Shown here piece after piece: positions 16,617 to 25,439 of a stretch of DNA of 64,000 nt. The stretch is from JBBQFC01 sp038321615 (GTDB taxonomy: Bacteria; Bacteroidota; Bacteroidia; Flavobacteriales_D; Cryomorphaceae). The stretch's first letter is position 1, and every line of letters starts with the position of its first letter. A program made the position numbers and the translations under genes. Below the pieces are notes generated by a model, which had not been told where the DNA came from, did no database searches, and was given only the letters and a program-made list of their open reading frames with translations. The DNA lies in NCBI GenBank assembly GCA_038321615.1, contig JBBQFC010000012.1:1-64000 (forward strand), in the 5' to 3' direction.

Positions 16617-17980
16617 AAGACCTGCGAAATATCGAAGCGGCCTTCTTCGTTGGCATTGGCGGCATAGGTATGAGTGCGCTGGCGCGTTACTTTAACAGCC
16701 TCGGTTGCCGCGTGTACGGCTACGACCGCACTTCTACCGCGCTTACCATGGCATTGGAGTCGGAAGGTATGGAAGTGATTTATCAGGACGATCCTGCCCT
16801 TGTTCCAAAAGCGTTCTCAGATACTCCATCAGATAAAACCTTATTAGTTTATACCCCTGCTATTCCCGCTCATAGCGCCCTGTTGGCCTATTTTCAGTCG
16901 ACCCATTACCATGCCTTCAAGCGATCGGAAGTGTTGGGAATGATTACCGCTCAGAGCAAGGTGCTCGCCGTGGCCGGCACCCATGGCAAAACCACCACTT
17001 CGTGCATGCTCGCCCATTTGCTCACTTGGGCAGGGATACCTTGCAACGCTTTCCTGGGAGGAATCTCGGTGAATTACGATACCAATTGCATCCTACATCC
17101 CGAAGCCAAATTTACTGTAGTGGAAGCCGATGAATACGACCGTTCTTTCTTGGCGCTCGATCCGTATGCGGCGATTGTAACTTCCGTCGATGCCGACCAC
17201 CTCGATATTTATAAAACTGATACGGCCATGAAAGAAGCTTTTCAGCTTTTTGCCGATCGGGTAGATGCTTCGGGTGTATTGGCTGTAGCAGAAGGCGTGG
17301 TGCTTAGATCGCAAGCGAAGCAAATCAGGTATGGCATCGAATACGGCGATTTACAAGCGCGCAATGTTCATGTGGAGAACGGTGCTTTTGTATTTGACGT
17401 TTACGATCAAGATGTTCATAAAATTACCGTTTACTCGCCCTATCCGGGTAGGCATAATGTGAATAATACGCTGGCGGCTATCATCTTGGCTCGAAAAGCG
17501 GGTATCTATTGGGATGATATTACCGATGCCATGGCCGAGTTTAAAGGAGTGAAGCGGCGATTCGAAACCCATATTAACCGACCCGACCTGGTGATGATCG
17601 ACGACTACGCCCACCACCCCACGGAGATTTCCGCCTGCATCAATGCGGTTCGCGAGTTGTATCCCGCTCGCCGGTTGACGGGCGTTTTTCAGCCGCATCT
17701 CTACTCGCGCACCCGCGATTTTTCCGACGATTTTGCCCGCAGTTTAGAAGACCTGAATGAGCTGATCCTGATGGAGATTTATCCGGCTCGCGAAGAGCCG
17801 ATTGCGGGGGTAAATAGCCAAATGTTGCTGGATAAGGTGCGCATGGTGAATAAATATTTGGCCGAGCCTTCGCAGGTAGTCGATGAAGTGCTAAGATTGA
17901 AGCCTGAACTGGTGCTCACTATGGGCGCTGGCGATATCGATAAATTGATAGCCCCACTGAGGGACGCATTGAATGAATAG
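16613..17980 (+). CDS. murC: UDP-MurNAc:L-alanine ligase
   Basis: Cytoplasmic ATP-dependent ligase that starts the stem peptide. 455 residues. N-terminal G-I-G-G-I-G-M-S-A-L-A at 14-24, P-loop G-T-H-G-K-T-T-T at 122-129 (the GTHGKT form is typical of MurC), E-A-D-E-Y-D near 173 and H-P-T-E-I near 340 where MurC enzymes bind substrate. The third domain is complete. Overlaps murG by 4 bp and ftsQ by 8 bp. As often in Bacteroidota, murC follows murG and there is no ddl or murB in between. Confidence 0.95.
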   Translation: MKDLRNIEAAFFVGIGGIGMSALARYFNSLGCRVYGYDRTSTALTMALESEGMEVIYQDDPALVPKAFSDTPSDKTLLVYTPAIPAHSALLAYFQSTHYHAFKRSEVLGMITAQSKVLAVAGTHGKTTTSCMLAHLLTWAGIPCNAFLGGISVNYDTNCILHPEAKFTVVEADEYDRSFLALDPYAAIVTSVDADHLDIYKTDTAMKEAFQLFADRVDASGVLAVAEGVVLRSQAKQIRYGIEYGDLQARNVHVENGAFVFDVYDQDVHKITVYSPYPGRHNVNNTLAAIILARKAGIYWDDITDAMAEFKGVKRRFETHINRPDLVMIDDYAHHPTEISACINAVRELYPARRLTGVFQPHLYSRTRDFSDDFARSLEDLNELILMEIYPAREEPIAGVNSQMLLDKVRMVNKYLAEPSQVVDEVLRLKPELVLTMGAGDIDKLIAPLRDALNE

Positions 17981-18764
17981 AACGAAAAACATAGCGCGAA
18001 TACTGGCTTTCCTGTTATTGATAGGTGGCGTGGCTGTGCTATTAGGTTTTGTCGGTCACACCCGTACAGATGCGGCGATTCAACGCATCGAGATCAAAGG
18101 ATTCGACGATTTGGAATTGCAATTCATCTCCGCCGAGCGGGTTGAAAACTTAATTATGGATGCCTCACCCGATATTTTGGGCACACCCGTAATCGCTCTC
18201 GATACCCGAGAATTGGAAGCTGAGATTACGGCTATACCCCATGTAAAATCGGCCAAGGTTTTTAAAACCATGAACCGGGCCCTCGTGGTTGAGATCGAAG
18301 AGTATGATCCTTTCATACGGGTCATCGACCGTGTGGGTCGCTCTGCCTGGATCGATCGAAATGGAGTGATATTGCCAGTTTCAAAGCATAAAGCCTTGCG
18401 CTTGCCTGTGGTCTCCGGCGATTTTCTACTCGACTCCAAGTGGTTGACTAGCCGCGTTTCCGTTCACGCCGATACGCTGCGCGACCATGTATTGCAATCG
18501 GTGTACGCATATGGAAAAGTTGTTGATGCAGATCCCTTTTGGAAAGCGCAATTACAATACAGCGAAGTAAACGCACACGGCGATTTTACCGCCACGCCGC
18601 AAGTGGGTCAGCATACCATCGTATTCGGCTCCGTAGCCGATCTACCTGCAAAGCTGCGCAAGCTGGCCATATTCTACGACAAAGCTCTCGGCTCCGATAA
18701 CTGGAATGCCTACGCTCAAATAAACCTCAAATTCAAAGATCAAATTGTCTGCACCAAAAAATAG
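17973..18764 (+). CDS. ftsQ: Cell division protein FtsQ
   Basis: Bitopic divisome protein, 263 residues. Short cytoplasmic N-terminus, one membrane helix at about 9-27 (I-L-A-F-L-L-L-I-G-G-V-A-V-L-L-G-F), then a periplasmic POTRA-like domain (about 36-115, with the I-P-H-V-K-S-A-K-V-F segment typical of FtsQ/DivIB) and the beta domain. FtsQ recruits FtsL and controls the FtsWI synthase. Identity in this family is low; topology and position between murC and ftsA carry the call. Overlaps murC by 8 bp; ftsA follows 4 bp after its stop. Confidence 0.9.
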   Translation: MNRTKNIARILAFLLLIGGVAVLLGFVGHTRTDAAIQRIEIKGFDDLELQFISAERVENLIMDASPDILGTPVIALDTRELEAEITAIPHVKSAKVFKTMNRALVVEIEEYDPFIRVIDRVGRSAWIDRNGVILPVSKHKALRLPVVSGDFLLDSKWLTSRVSVHADTLRDHVLQSVYAYGKVVDADPFWKAQLQYSEVNAHGDFTATPQVGQHTIVFGSVADLPAKLRKLAIFYDKALGSDNWNAYAQINLKFKDQIVCTKK

Positions 18765-18768
18765 CTCC

Positions 18769-20052
18769 ATGCACAACCCAGAAATAATTGTCGGACTCGA
18801 CATCGGTACCACCAAAATAGCCTGCATAGTGGGTCGCCTCAACGAATACGGAAAGGTAGAGATCATCGGTATGGGGCGGTCGGAATCGCTCGGCGTTAAA
18901 AGCGGGGTGGTGAGCAATATTCACCGCACCGTAGAGTCTATCGAGAAGGCCGTGAATATGGCTATGGAGAAATCGGGTGCAGAAATACGCGAAGTGGTGG
19001 TAGGTATAGCCGGCCAGCATATCCGCAGCCTTCAGCATCGAGGTATCCTTACCCGAAAGGTGAAGGACCTGGATGAAACTATTGAGCAAGTTGATATCGA
19101 CAACCTCGTTCACGACATGCAGCAATTGGTGATGAACCCTGGCGAAGAGATCATTCACGTGCTTCCGCAGGAATACATTGTCGACAATGAGCAGGGCATA
19201 AAGGATCCACGCGGGCATACCGGTATTCGGCTTGAAGCCAATTTTCACATTATTACCGGAAAGGTAAATGCTGCGAAAAATATTTACAAAAGCGTGAGTA
19301 AAGCCGGTCTCGATATCAGCGAATTGGTGCTCGAGCCGCTGGCATCATCCGAGGCGGTGCTGAACCTCGAAGAGAAAGAAGCCGGGGTGGTATTGGTCGA
19401 TATTGGCGGTGGAACCACCGATATTGCCATTTTCCAAGATGGAATTATTCGCCACACAGCCGTCATTCCTTTCGGCGGGAACATTATAACCGACGATATC
19501 GCCACCGGTTGCAGCATTTTGCGCAAGCATGCCGAGCAGCTCAAAGTGAAATTTGGTTCGGCTTTGAGTTCCGAAAGCCTCGAAAATCAGATTGTTTGCA
19601 TCCCCGGCTTCAGCGGCCGAGAACCGAAGGAGATCTCCGTTCGAAACCTTTCGAATATTATTCAAGCCCGCATCGAAGAAATCATCGAGCAGGTAATTTA
19701 CGAGATTAAAAGCTCGGGTTATGAGAAACGGCTCATAGCCGGTCTCGTGCTTACGGGCGGCGGATCGCAGCTCAAGAATTTGCCGCAATTGGTAGAATAT
19801 TTAACCGGTTACGAAACCCGTATCGGCTATCCAAGCGAGCACCTCGGTAAGGACAATAGCGATGACCTTTCGAGCCCGATGTACGCTACAGGTATCGGAT
19901 TGGTGCTCAAGGGTTACGAAGCTTCTCAGCGACAAGCGCACCGCACCAAGCACAAAAACCCGCCCGTGCGCGGCACATCGAAAGAAGGAACCAATTTCTT
20001 CGACCGACTCTTGCAAAAAAGTCAAGCCTTTTTTGACGACGACGAACTATAG
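18769..20052 (+). CDS. ftsA: Cell division protein FtsA
   Basis: Actin-like ATPase that tethers FtsZ to the membrane. From ATG 18769 the protein has 427 residues and begins with I-I-V-G-L-D-I-G-T-T-K-I, the phosphate-1 loop. A frame opening at a TTG at 18745 inside ftsQ is less likely. Phosphate-2 loop V-D-I-G-G-G-T-T-D-I-A near 210, the 1C-domain SHS2 insert, and adenosine motif L-T-G-G-G-S-Q near 330 are present. The C-terminus ends in a short amphipathic stretch (F-F-D-R-L-L-Q-K-S-Q-A-F-F), the expected membrane-targeting helix. ftsZ follows after 35 bp. Confidence 0.95.
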   Translation: MHNPEIIVGLDIGTTKIACIVGRLNEYGKVEIIGMGRSESLGVKSGVVSNIHRTVESIEKAVNMAMEKSGAEIREVVVGIAGQHIRSLQHRGILTRKVKDLDETIEQVDIDNLVHDMQQLVMNPGEEIIHVLPQEYIVDNEQGIKDPRGHTGIRLEANFHIITGKVNAAKNIYKSVSKAGLDISELVLEPLASSEAVLNLEEKEAGVVLVDIGGGTTDIAIFQDGIIRHTAVIPFGGNIITDDIATGCSILRKHAEQLKVKFGSALSSESLENQIVCIPGFSGREPKEISVRNLSNIIQARIEEIIEQVIYEIKSSGYEKRLIAGLVLTGGGSQLKNLPQLVEYLTGYETRIGYPSEHLGKDNSDDLSSPMYATGIGLVLKGYEASQRQAHRTKHKNPPVRGTSKEGTNFFDRLLQKSQAFFDDDEL

Positions 20053-20087
20053 CCAACTTATCAATCATCCTTAAAAACCTTTTTCCT

Positions 20088-21731
20088 ATGAATTTCGACC
20101 TTCCAAAAGATCAATCATCCATCATCAAAGTAATTGGTGTGGGCGGCGGCGGTAGCAATGCCGTAAATCACATGTTCAAGCAGGGCATCAAAGGTGTAGA
20201 CTTCATCGTCTGCAACACCGACTCGCAAGCCCTCGATATAAGTCCGGTACCGATCAAGGTGCAACTTGGCCAAAGCCTCACCGAAGGCCGTGGCGCTGGT
20301 TCCATACCCGAAGTGGGTAAAAATGCGGCTATCGAAAACCTCGACGAGCTGCGTGCAATCCTGGAAAAGAATACCACAATGGTATTTATCACCGCTGGAA
20401 TGGGCGGCGGTACAGGCACAGGTGCTGCTCCGGTTATCGCTCGCCTGGCCAAGGAGATGGGAATCCTAACCGTAGGCATTGTTACGGTGCCCTTCACTTT
20501 CGAAGGCCGCAAGCGTATGGCTCAGGCCACCGATGGCCTTCGCGAAATGCGCGAAGCGGTTGATACACTCCTTGTAATCCGTAATGACAAGCTTCGCGAA
20601 ATCCACGGCAACCTTTCCCTCCAACAAGCTTTCGCCGAAGCAGATGATATTTTAACCACCGCAGCCAAAGGTATCGCCGAAGTAATATCGGTAACCGGTG
20701 CTGTAAACGTCGATATGAACGACGTGAAAACAGTAATGAGCAACAGTGGCGTATCTATTATGGCTCAGGCTTCTGCCGGTGGCGACGACCGCGCTCTTTC
20801 TGCGGTCAAAAAAGCACTGGAATCTCCCCTGCTTAACGATAATGATATAGAAGGAGCAAAGTATATTTTGCTTAACATCACATACGGGGAATTGGAAGTA
20901 ATGATGGACGAAGTTGCCGACATTACCGACTACATCCAAGAAGCTGCTGGCTCTACAGCGGAAGTAATCTGGGGTTACGGCAAGGACGAGAGCTTGGGCG
21001 ATAAGCTCAGCGTTACCATTATTGCCACCGGTTTCCGCAGCACGCCCGATATCGGCTTCGATTTGGAGCCGGTAAAACGTTTTGATTTGGTGCAGGACAA
21101 TGCCCTGCAAACCAAGCCGCTTACCAAACCGCTCGATAGTCCGGTGGGTCTCGACTCCCCTTTAGATGAGCCTTACTTAAAGGCAGTCGAGCCTGTTGAA
21201 ATTGTAAAGAAGCCAGAAATCGACCTTCCAAAGGAAGAAGCTAAGGTGGAGAAGTTTAATCTTTTTGATGATGAGCCCGTATTGGCAAGCCAGCCAACGG
21301 TGGACGACAAGGTAGAAGAAGAGCCGGAGCTCGAACTAATGGAAACTGAAAAATCGCCGGAGATAGAATTATCCATAGACAGGCCTACCAAGCTTACTTT
21401 CGAGCCTGCGCCCATAGTGGCTGCGGCCAAAGTGGAACTAGCGGAAGAGCCTTTGGCTGCGCGGATATCTGGAGAAATGGCTGCTCAGCTCAACCGCGAT
21501 CGTTTGCGGAGCTTGCGCGAAATCGCCGAGCGCATTAAAAGCCCGGAAGGCCTAAGCGAGCTCGAGCGCGAGCCAGCCTACAAGCGTCGTTCGGTAAAAT
21601 TGGAGAATACCATTTACAATGCCGAAAGCGAAGTATCGCGCTACCACCTTACCGATGAGCGCGATGAAGACGGTCGCCCAAAATCGGGGCTTCGACCAAA
21701 CAATCCTTATTTGCACGACAAAGTAGACTAG
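20088..21731 (+). CDS. ftsZ: Cell division GTPase FtsZ
   Basis: Tubulin-like GTPase that forms the Z ring. 547 residues; the GTPase and polymerisation core occupies about 1-320 with the tubulin signature G-G-G-T-G-T-G at 106-112, N-terminal G-V-G-G-G-G-S-N at 17-24 and the T7-loop N-x-D-x-x-D (N-V-D-M-N-D-V) near 208. The remaining 220 residues form a long, acidic, low-complexity linker rich in Pro, Glu, Val and Lys, then a charged helix and a conserved-looking tail ending N-P-Y-L-H-D-K-V-D. Bacteroidota FtsZ proteins commonly have such long tails. The classical FtsA-binding peptide of E. coli is not obvious. Confidence 0.96.
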   Translation: MNFDLPKDQSSIIKVIGVGGGGSNAVNHMFKQGIKGVDFIVCNTDSQALDISPVPIKVQLGQSLTEGRGAGSIPEVGKNAAIENLDELRAILEKNTTMVFITAGMGGGTGTGAAPVIARLAKEMGILTVGIVTVPFTFEGRKRMAQATDGLREMREAVDTLLVIRNDKLREIHGNLSLQQAFAEADDILTTAAKGIAEVISVTGAVNVDMNDVKTVMSNSGVSIMAQASAGGDDRALSAVKKALESPLLNDNDIEGAKYILLNITYGELEVMMDEVADITDYIQEAAGSTAEVIWGYGKDESLGDKLSVTIIATGFRSTPDIGFDLEPVKRFDLVQDNALQTKPLTKPLDSPVGLDSPLDEPYLKAVEPVEIVKKPEIDLPKEEAKVEKFNLFDDEPVLASQPTVDDKVEEEPELELMETEKSPEIELSIDRPTKLTFEPAPIVAAAKVELAEEPLAARISGEMAAQLNRDRLRSLREIAERIKSPEGLSELEREPAYKRRSVKLENTIYNAESEVSRYHLTDERDEDGRPKSGLRPNNPYLHDKVD

Positions 21732-21793
21732 CAAGGGTCGATTCAGAAATCTGAATTGCGAATTGATAATATTCAACTTCAAACAGTAGAACT

Positions 21794-22243
21794 ATGGCCT
21801 TAATAGATCAAATAAGCGAAAGCATCAAAGATGCCATGCGCAGCAAAGAAAAAGAGAAGTTAGAAGCACTACGCTCTATAAAAGCGGCGCTTATGCTCGA
21901 AGCTACCAAGGGCGGCGACGGCACCATTACCGAGCAGGCCGAGATGCAGATTTTGAACAAACTCTACAAGCAGCGTAAAGAGTCTTCAACAATTTTCCGC
22001 CAACAGGGCCGGGCTGATCTCGCCGAACCGGAAGATTTTCAGGCGGGTATTATTGAAGCTTATCTGCCCAAGCAGCTCAGCGAAGCCGAAATCGAAACGG
22101 TGGTGAAAGCCATAATTGCCAAAGTGGGCGCTACCGGCCCGTCAGATATGGGCAAGGTAATGGGAGCCGCATCGGGTCAATTGGCCGGAAAAGCCGATGG
22201 AAAGCTAATTTCCGAGATCGTGAAGCGGAATTTGGCGACATAG
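21794..22243 (+). CDS. GatB/YqeY domain protein
   Basis: A 149-residue all-helical protein with the YqeY fold, related to the tRNA-binding C-terminal domain of GatB. Characteristic pieces: A-M-R-S-K-E-K-E-K-L-E-A-L-R at about 14-27, L-Y-K-Q-R-K-E-S near 57, Q-A-G-I-I-E-A-Y-L-P-K-Q-L near 84 and the glycine-rich S-D-M-G-K-V-M-G near 117. Its role is uncertain; a tRNA-related function is suspected from the GatB similarity. It follows ftsZ in many Bacteroidota. The 62-bp gap contains a small palindrome (21741-21756) without a U tract, so read-through from the dcw operon is likely. Confidence 0.9.
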   Translation: MALIDQISESIKDAMRSKEKEKLEALRSIKAALMLEATKGGDGTITEQAEMQILNKLYKQRKESSTIFRQQGRADLAEPEDFQAGIIEAYLPKQLSEAEIETVVKAIIAKVGATGPSDMGKVMGAASGQLAGKADGKLISEIVKRNLAT

Positions 22244-22407
22244 GTTTGCGCTCCTGGCAATTAGTTTGGTCTGAGTTATACCAAGCCAGCACGGCTTTCA
22301 AGCTTGAGTTGCAACGCGGAGAATATGGTTTGGGTAAGGAGATGTTCTGCTCCTCGGTTGTCCTTGGGCATCGCGGTCAGCGGCGGATTTTTCGGCAACA
22401 ATTCTCA
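22244..22407. other. Gene-less spacer before pseudogene region
   Basis: No open frame, terminator or repeat that I can support. Because it is followed by two heavily mutated genes, it may be residual sequence of a further decayed gene, but I see no protein similarity. Confidence 0.4.
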
Positions 22408-23931
22408 TCATTCCAACATTAGCTTTTGCGTGTAAACTCCCTTCTCGCTCCAGGCGCGTACGATGTAAATGCCCGCATTGAGTCCTGCTAATTCAAGTGC
22501 ATTCGAGATTTAATTTCCTAAATAAACCCGTACTACTCTGCCTTGCAAATCTGCGATTTCTATTCGCTCTATGCGCTCGTTGGATTCTGGAAAGGCTACT
22601 CGTATGGAACCATTTGTTGGATTAGGCCAAATCTTTAATTTACCCCTGCCCTCCTTATCATCCACACCTACAAATCCACTGGGCTGCAAGCGCACCAAGC
22701 AGAGTTATACGGCTCCCCGCCAAAGGAGGAGAACCGACCTCCGGGCAAAAGCTTGCCGTCAGGGAGTTTTTCAACAACACTTATGCCGGCACCCATTACC
22801 GGGCCAGATGGGCTGGTCCAGCCGCCCCATACAGCCGAATCTGGTGTAGCTCCTTCCATAGCGGCGGGTATTACGTTACCGTCGTCCTGTATTTTGGCCA
22901 GCCGTCTATAAGGCGCTCCATTAATTTCTATAAAAAAAACCGTGAAGTATAAACGTACCATCATCATCTTCAATTACACCCGCTGCAATATTAATTGGGG
23001 TAGTGGGATTCTCATAAGTTCATCCGAAGTAGTCGGTGAAAACTGGAGCCATAAAATTTTGATCAAGGCTACCATCTGAGAGCAGCCGTACATTTCTAGA
23101 AAGCTAATTGGTTTCATTTACCAAGATAATATCATTACCAAATATAAGCCATAACCGATCCTGACTGTCTATAAGCGTGGTAGAAACCAATGATCCATTT
23201 GCAGTAAAAGGCGAAACGAATTCAGTGTTTACAGTAAAGTCGGCATTCAGCTTGGCAACTTTCGGACAGAAATAGCCATCAACCTCGTCAAAATCGCCTG
23301 CAATAATGTATTCTCCTGTGCTTAATAGATGCAAAGTACGTATCTCCGCATCTACCGGCTCAGCGCAGCGCAGCATGGGGAAACCCGCCACCGGCGCACC
23401 CGTAGCGTCAATCATGCAAAGCTGCCGCAAACCCAAATGATTCCCTGCAGTGCCCATCAAGGTGGAGTCTGTAAAGAAACGTCCGGCAACTAAGATATGG
23501 TCTTCGGGGGTGATAGGGGCGTCAAAACCTTTGTTGGATAAAGGGCCCGAGTAGGCCTGTTTTGCAAATTCGAATTTAAATTGCTCTACCGCATCCAATG
23601 ATAATCGAAATCTTTGGACTCCAGTACTTCCATAATGTATACATTCATTCAAGAAAAAGTCAAGCTTGATTAAGTTTGCTCCACTAACAGGGGTAATAAG
23701 GCCACCTGAATTAGAAAATAAACTTGTTTGTTGGGCTGTAGGATTCGTGTTATTTCAAAAGCCAGTAACCAGCAATGAACCGTCATCGTGTATTAATATA
23801 TCGCTTACGCTTACTCTATTTAATAACAACGCTGAATTAAAACTTGGGTCTATCTCATATTGAATCACCTGTGCCAAAGAATTTCCGACACAGGTGAACA
23901 AAATGATTAAGTTGAAAAATGGCGCTCGCAT
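22408..23931 (-). pseudogene. Delta-60-repeat secreted protein with T9SS sorting domain, broken
   Basis: One gene can be followed from ATG 23931 (signal peptide ending S-L-A-Q) to TGA 22408-22410. Fragments show delta-60-type repeats (L-P-D-G-K-L-L-P-G-G-R-F-S-S-F-G-G, then after a frameshift L-V-R-L-Q-P-S-G-F) and a type A Por C-terminal sorting domain (I-W-P-N-P-T-N-G, then G-I-Y-I-V-R-A-W). Lesions: in-frame stops at 23755-23757 (codon 59), 23104-23106 and near 23030 and 22510; a frameshift in an 8-T run (minus strand, near 22932); another frameshift near 22700. All fragments keep order and family character. This was a T9SS-exported surface or secreted protein, now inactive. Confidence 0.85.
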
Positions 23932-23934
23932 GGC

Positions 23935-24540
23935 TTAATGCGTTACCACAAATTTACCTTCGCTTACTTTCCTTCCACTTTGCGTAAGTTAAAATATGTA
24001 CACTCCATTTGATAGCCTGCGCGTATCGATCAATTCTTGCCCTTCATACACTTCGTCCAGGTTTCGGTTTTCGACTTGCCGACCTAAACCGTCGAACACA
24101 GAAAGGTTCGTTTGATGTTCGGCGCTCAAAAGGCTGTACGAAATTATAATGTATTGATCCGATGGATTTGGATAGGCGTTGGCCGTATTCTACTTAGCAG
24201 CGAGCTCTGCATAGCTCGGTTTAAGATCGCGCGGAGCAGTTTTGCATTTCTGTTGTCCCTGAGCATCGTAGCAAATGCTGTAGTGAAAGCAAAGGGCATT
24301 TTGCGAATTTTGAGCAGCTTTTCCAGTCTCAGGGTTTTCAGCAATAGCCTTTAGCGTATTAACTTCATTCGTGTCTAAACGTGCAATATTTCTTCCAGAA
24401 GCATTTATACCACCCAAAAATTGGTAGAAGGCTTTCAAATGACCCATTTCTGCGTAACGTTCGGTGCTGAGCTTGTATTCATAAGTGTATAGTTTAGAAG
24501 AATTAAAAGGGAAGGACAATTTGGTCATCGTACTCATCAT
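23935..24540 (-). pseudogene. Short T9SS-sorted protein gene with two in-frame stops
   Basis: From ATG 24540 (M-S-T-M-T-K) the frame runs through a 110-residue region to TAG 24190-24192, then continues in the same frame as N-T-A-N-A-Y-P-N-P-S, the start of a Por C-terminal sorting domain. A second stop interrupts the domain in ..G-V-Y-I-F-*-L-T-Q-S-G.., before the natural end F-V-V-T-H at TAA 23935-23937. No signal peptide is visible, so the 5' part of a longer gene was probably also lost. The central region resembles linker sequences that precede sorting domains in Cryomorphaceae-type proteins. Confidence 0.75.
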
Positions 24541-24736
24541 TAATAGTTTAAGTAACAATTTAATAATATGCGCTATCTCTGGGTGTTAAGAATTCGCCGC
24601 ACTGGCATTTGGCGCAAAGGAGCGCGTGGGTGTGAATTTTCAGGGTCTATAATCAGCTTGAATGCCAGTACTACATTGAACTAAGCACTTTTGCCGAGGT
24701 AAGTTTTGAAGGCCAGCTATGTGCATTTTATCCTTC

Positions 24737-25438
24737 TCACCCTTCCGGCACATCCAGCCGAAAGCCCACCCCGTGAATGTTCACAATCCCGATGCGCGGA
24801 TCGGTGGCAAAGTATTTCCGCAATTTGGAGATGAATACGTCGAGGCTTCGGCCTATGAAGTAGCTATCGTCGCCCCATACCATATTGCCGATTAATTCGC
24901 GCTCGATTACGCGGTTTTTATGGCCGAGCAACAGTCGCAGGATATCGGCTTCTTTCTTGGTCAGCACGCGGTCGGCGTCGGGGCCAATAAGGCGGTAATC
25001 GTTTGGGTAAAAGGTGAAATGGCCGAAGGAAATTTTCTCGGCTTCGTTGGTATCCGTAATTGCTTTGAGCCCGGCCCGCTTCATAATGGCTTCCAAACGA
25101 AGGAGAAACTCTTCGTTGCTGAATGGCTTGGTAATGTAATCGTCGGCACCGGCTTTTAGTCCTTCAATTTTATCTTCTACCATCGACTTAGCCGAAAGGA
25201 AAACGATCGGTACCTGGGCATTAATCTTCCGGATATCCCGAGCCAACTCAAATCCGTCCTTTTTTGGCATCATTACGTCGAGCAGGCAGAGATCGTATTG
25301 CTGCTGATTGAACTGGAGTAGCCCCGCCTTGCCATCCCTGCAAAGGTGAGCGGTGTAGCCCGCTTCTTTGAGCATGTCCTGTATTACAAATCCCAAAGCG
25401 GGATCGTCTTCAACCAAGAGAATTTTTATTTCTTCCAT
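24737..25438 (-). CDS. OmpR/PhoB-family response regulator
   Basis: A 233-residue two-component response regulator. Start ATG 25438, 1 bp after the kinase stop; the frame further upstream lies within the kinase gene. Receiver domain with acidic pocket E-D-D at 10-12, phospho-acceptor Asp54 in C-L-L-D-V-M-M-P, and K-P-F near 103. The C-terminal winged-helix domain has T-K-K-E-A-D-I-L-R-L-L-L (about 165-176) and the recognition region R-S-L-D-V-F-I-S-K-L-R-K-Y. Domain order and pairing resemble RprY and similar Bacteroidota regulators. Targets unknown. Confidence 0.92.
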   Translation of the reverse strand: MEEIKILLVEDDPALGFVIQDMLKEAGYTAHLCRDGKAGLLQFNQQQYDLCLLDVMMPKKDGFELARDIRKINAQVPIVFLSAKSMVEDKIEGLKAGADDYITKPFSNEEFLLRLEAIMKRAGLKAITDTNEAEKISFGHFTFYPNDYRLIGPDADRVLTKKEADILRLLLGHKNRVIERELIGNMVWGDDSYFIGRSLDVFISKLRKYFATDPRIGIVNIHGVGFRLDVPEG

Positions 25439-25439
25439 T

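Noticed and set aside
21741..21756. Palindrome ATTCAGAAATCTGAAT between ftsZ and the YqeY gene as a terminator
   Set aside because: Short A/T-rich stem with a 4-nt loop and no U tract.
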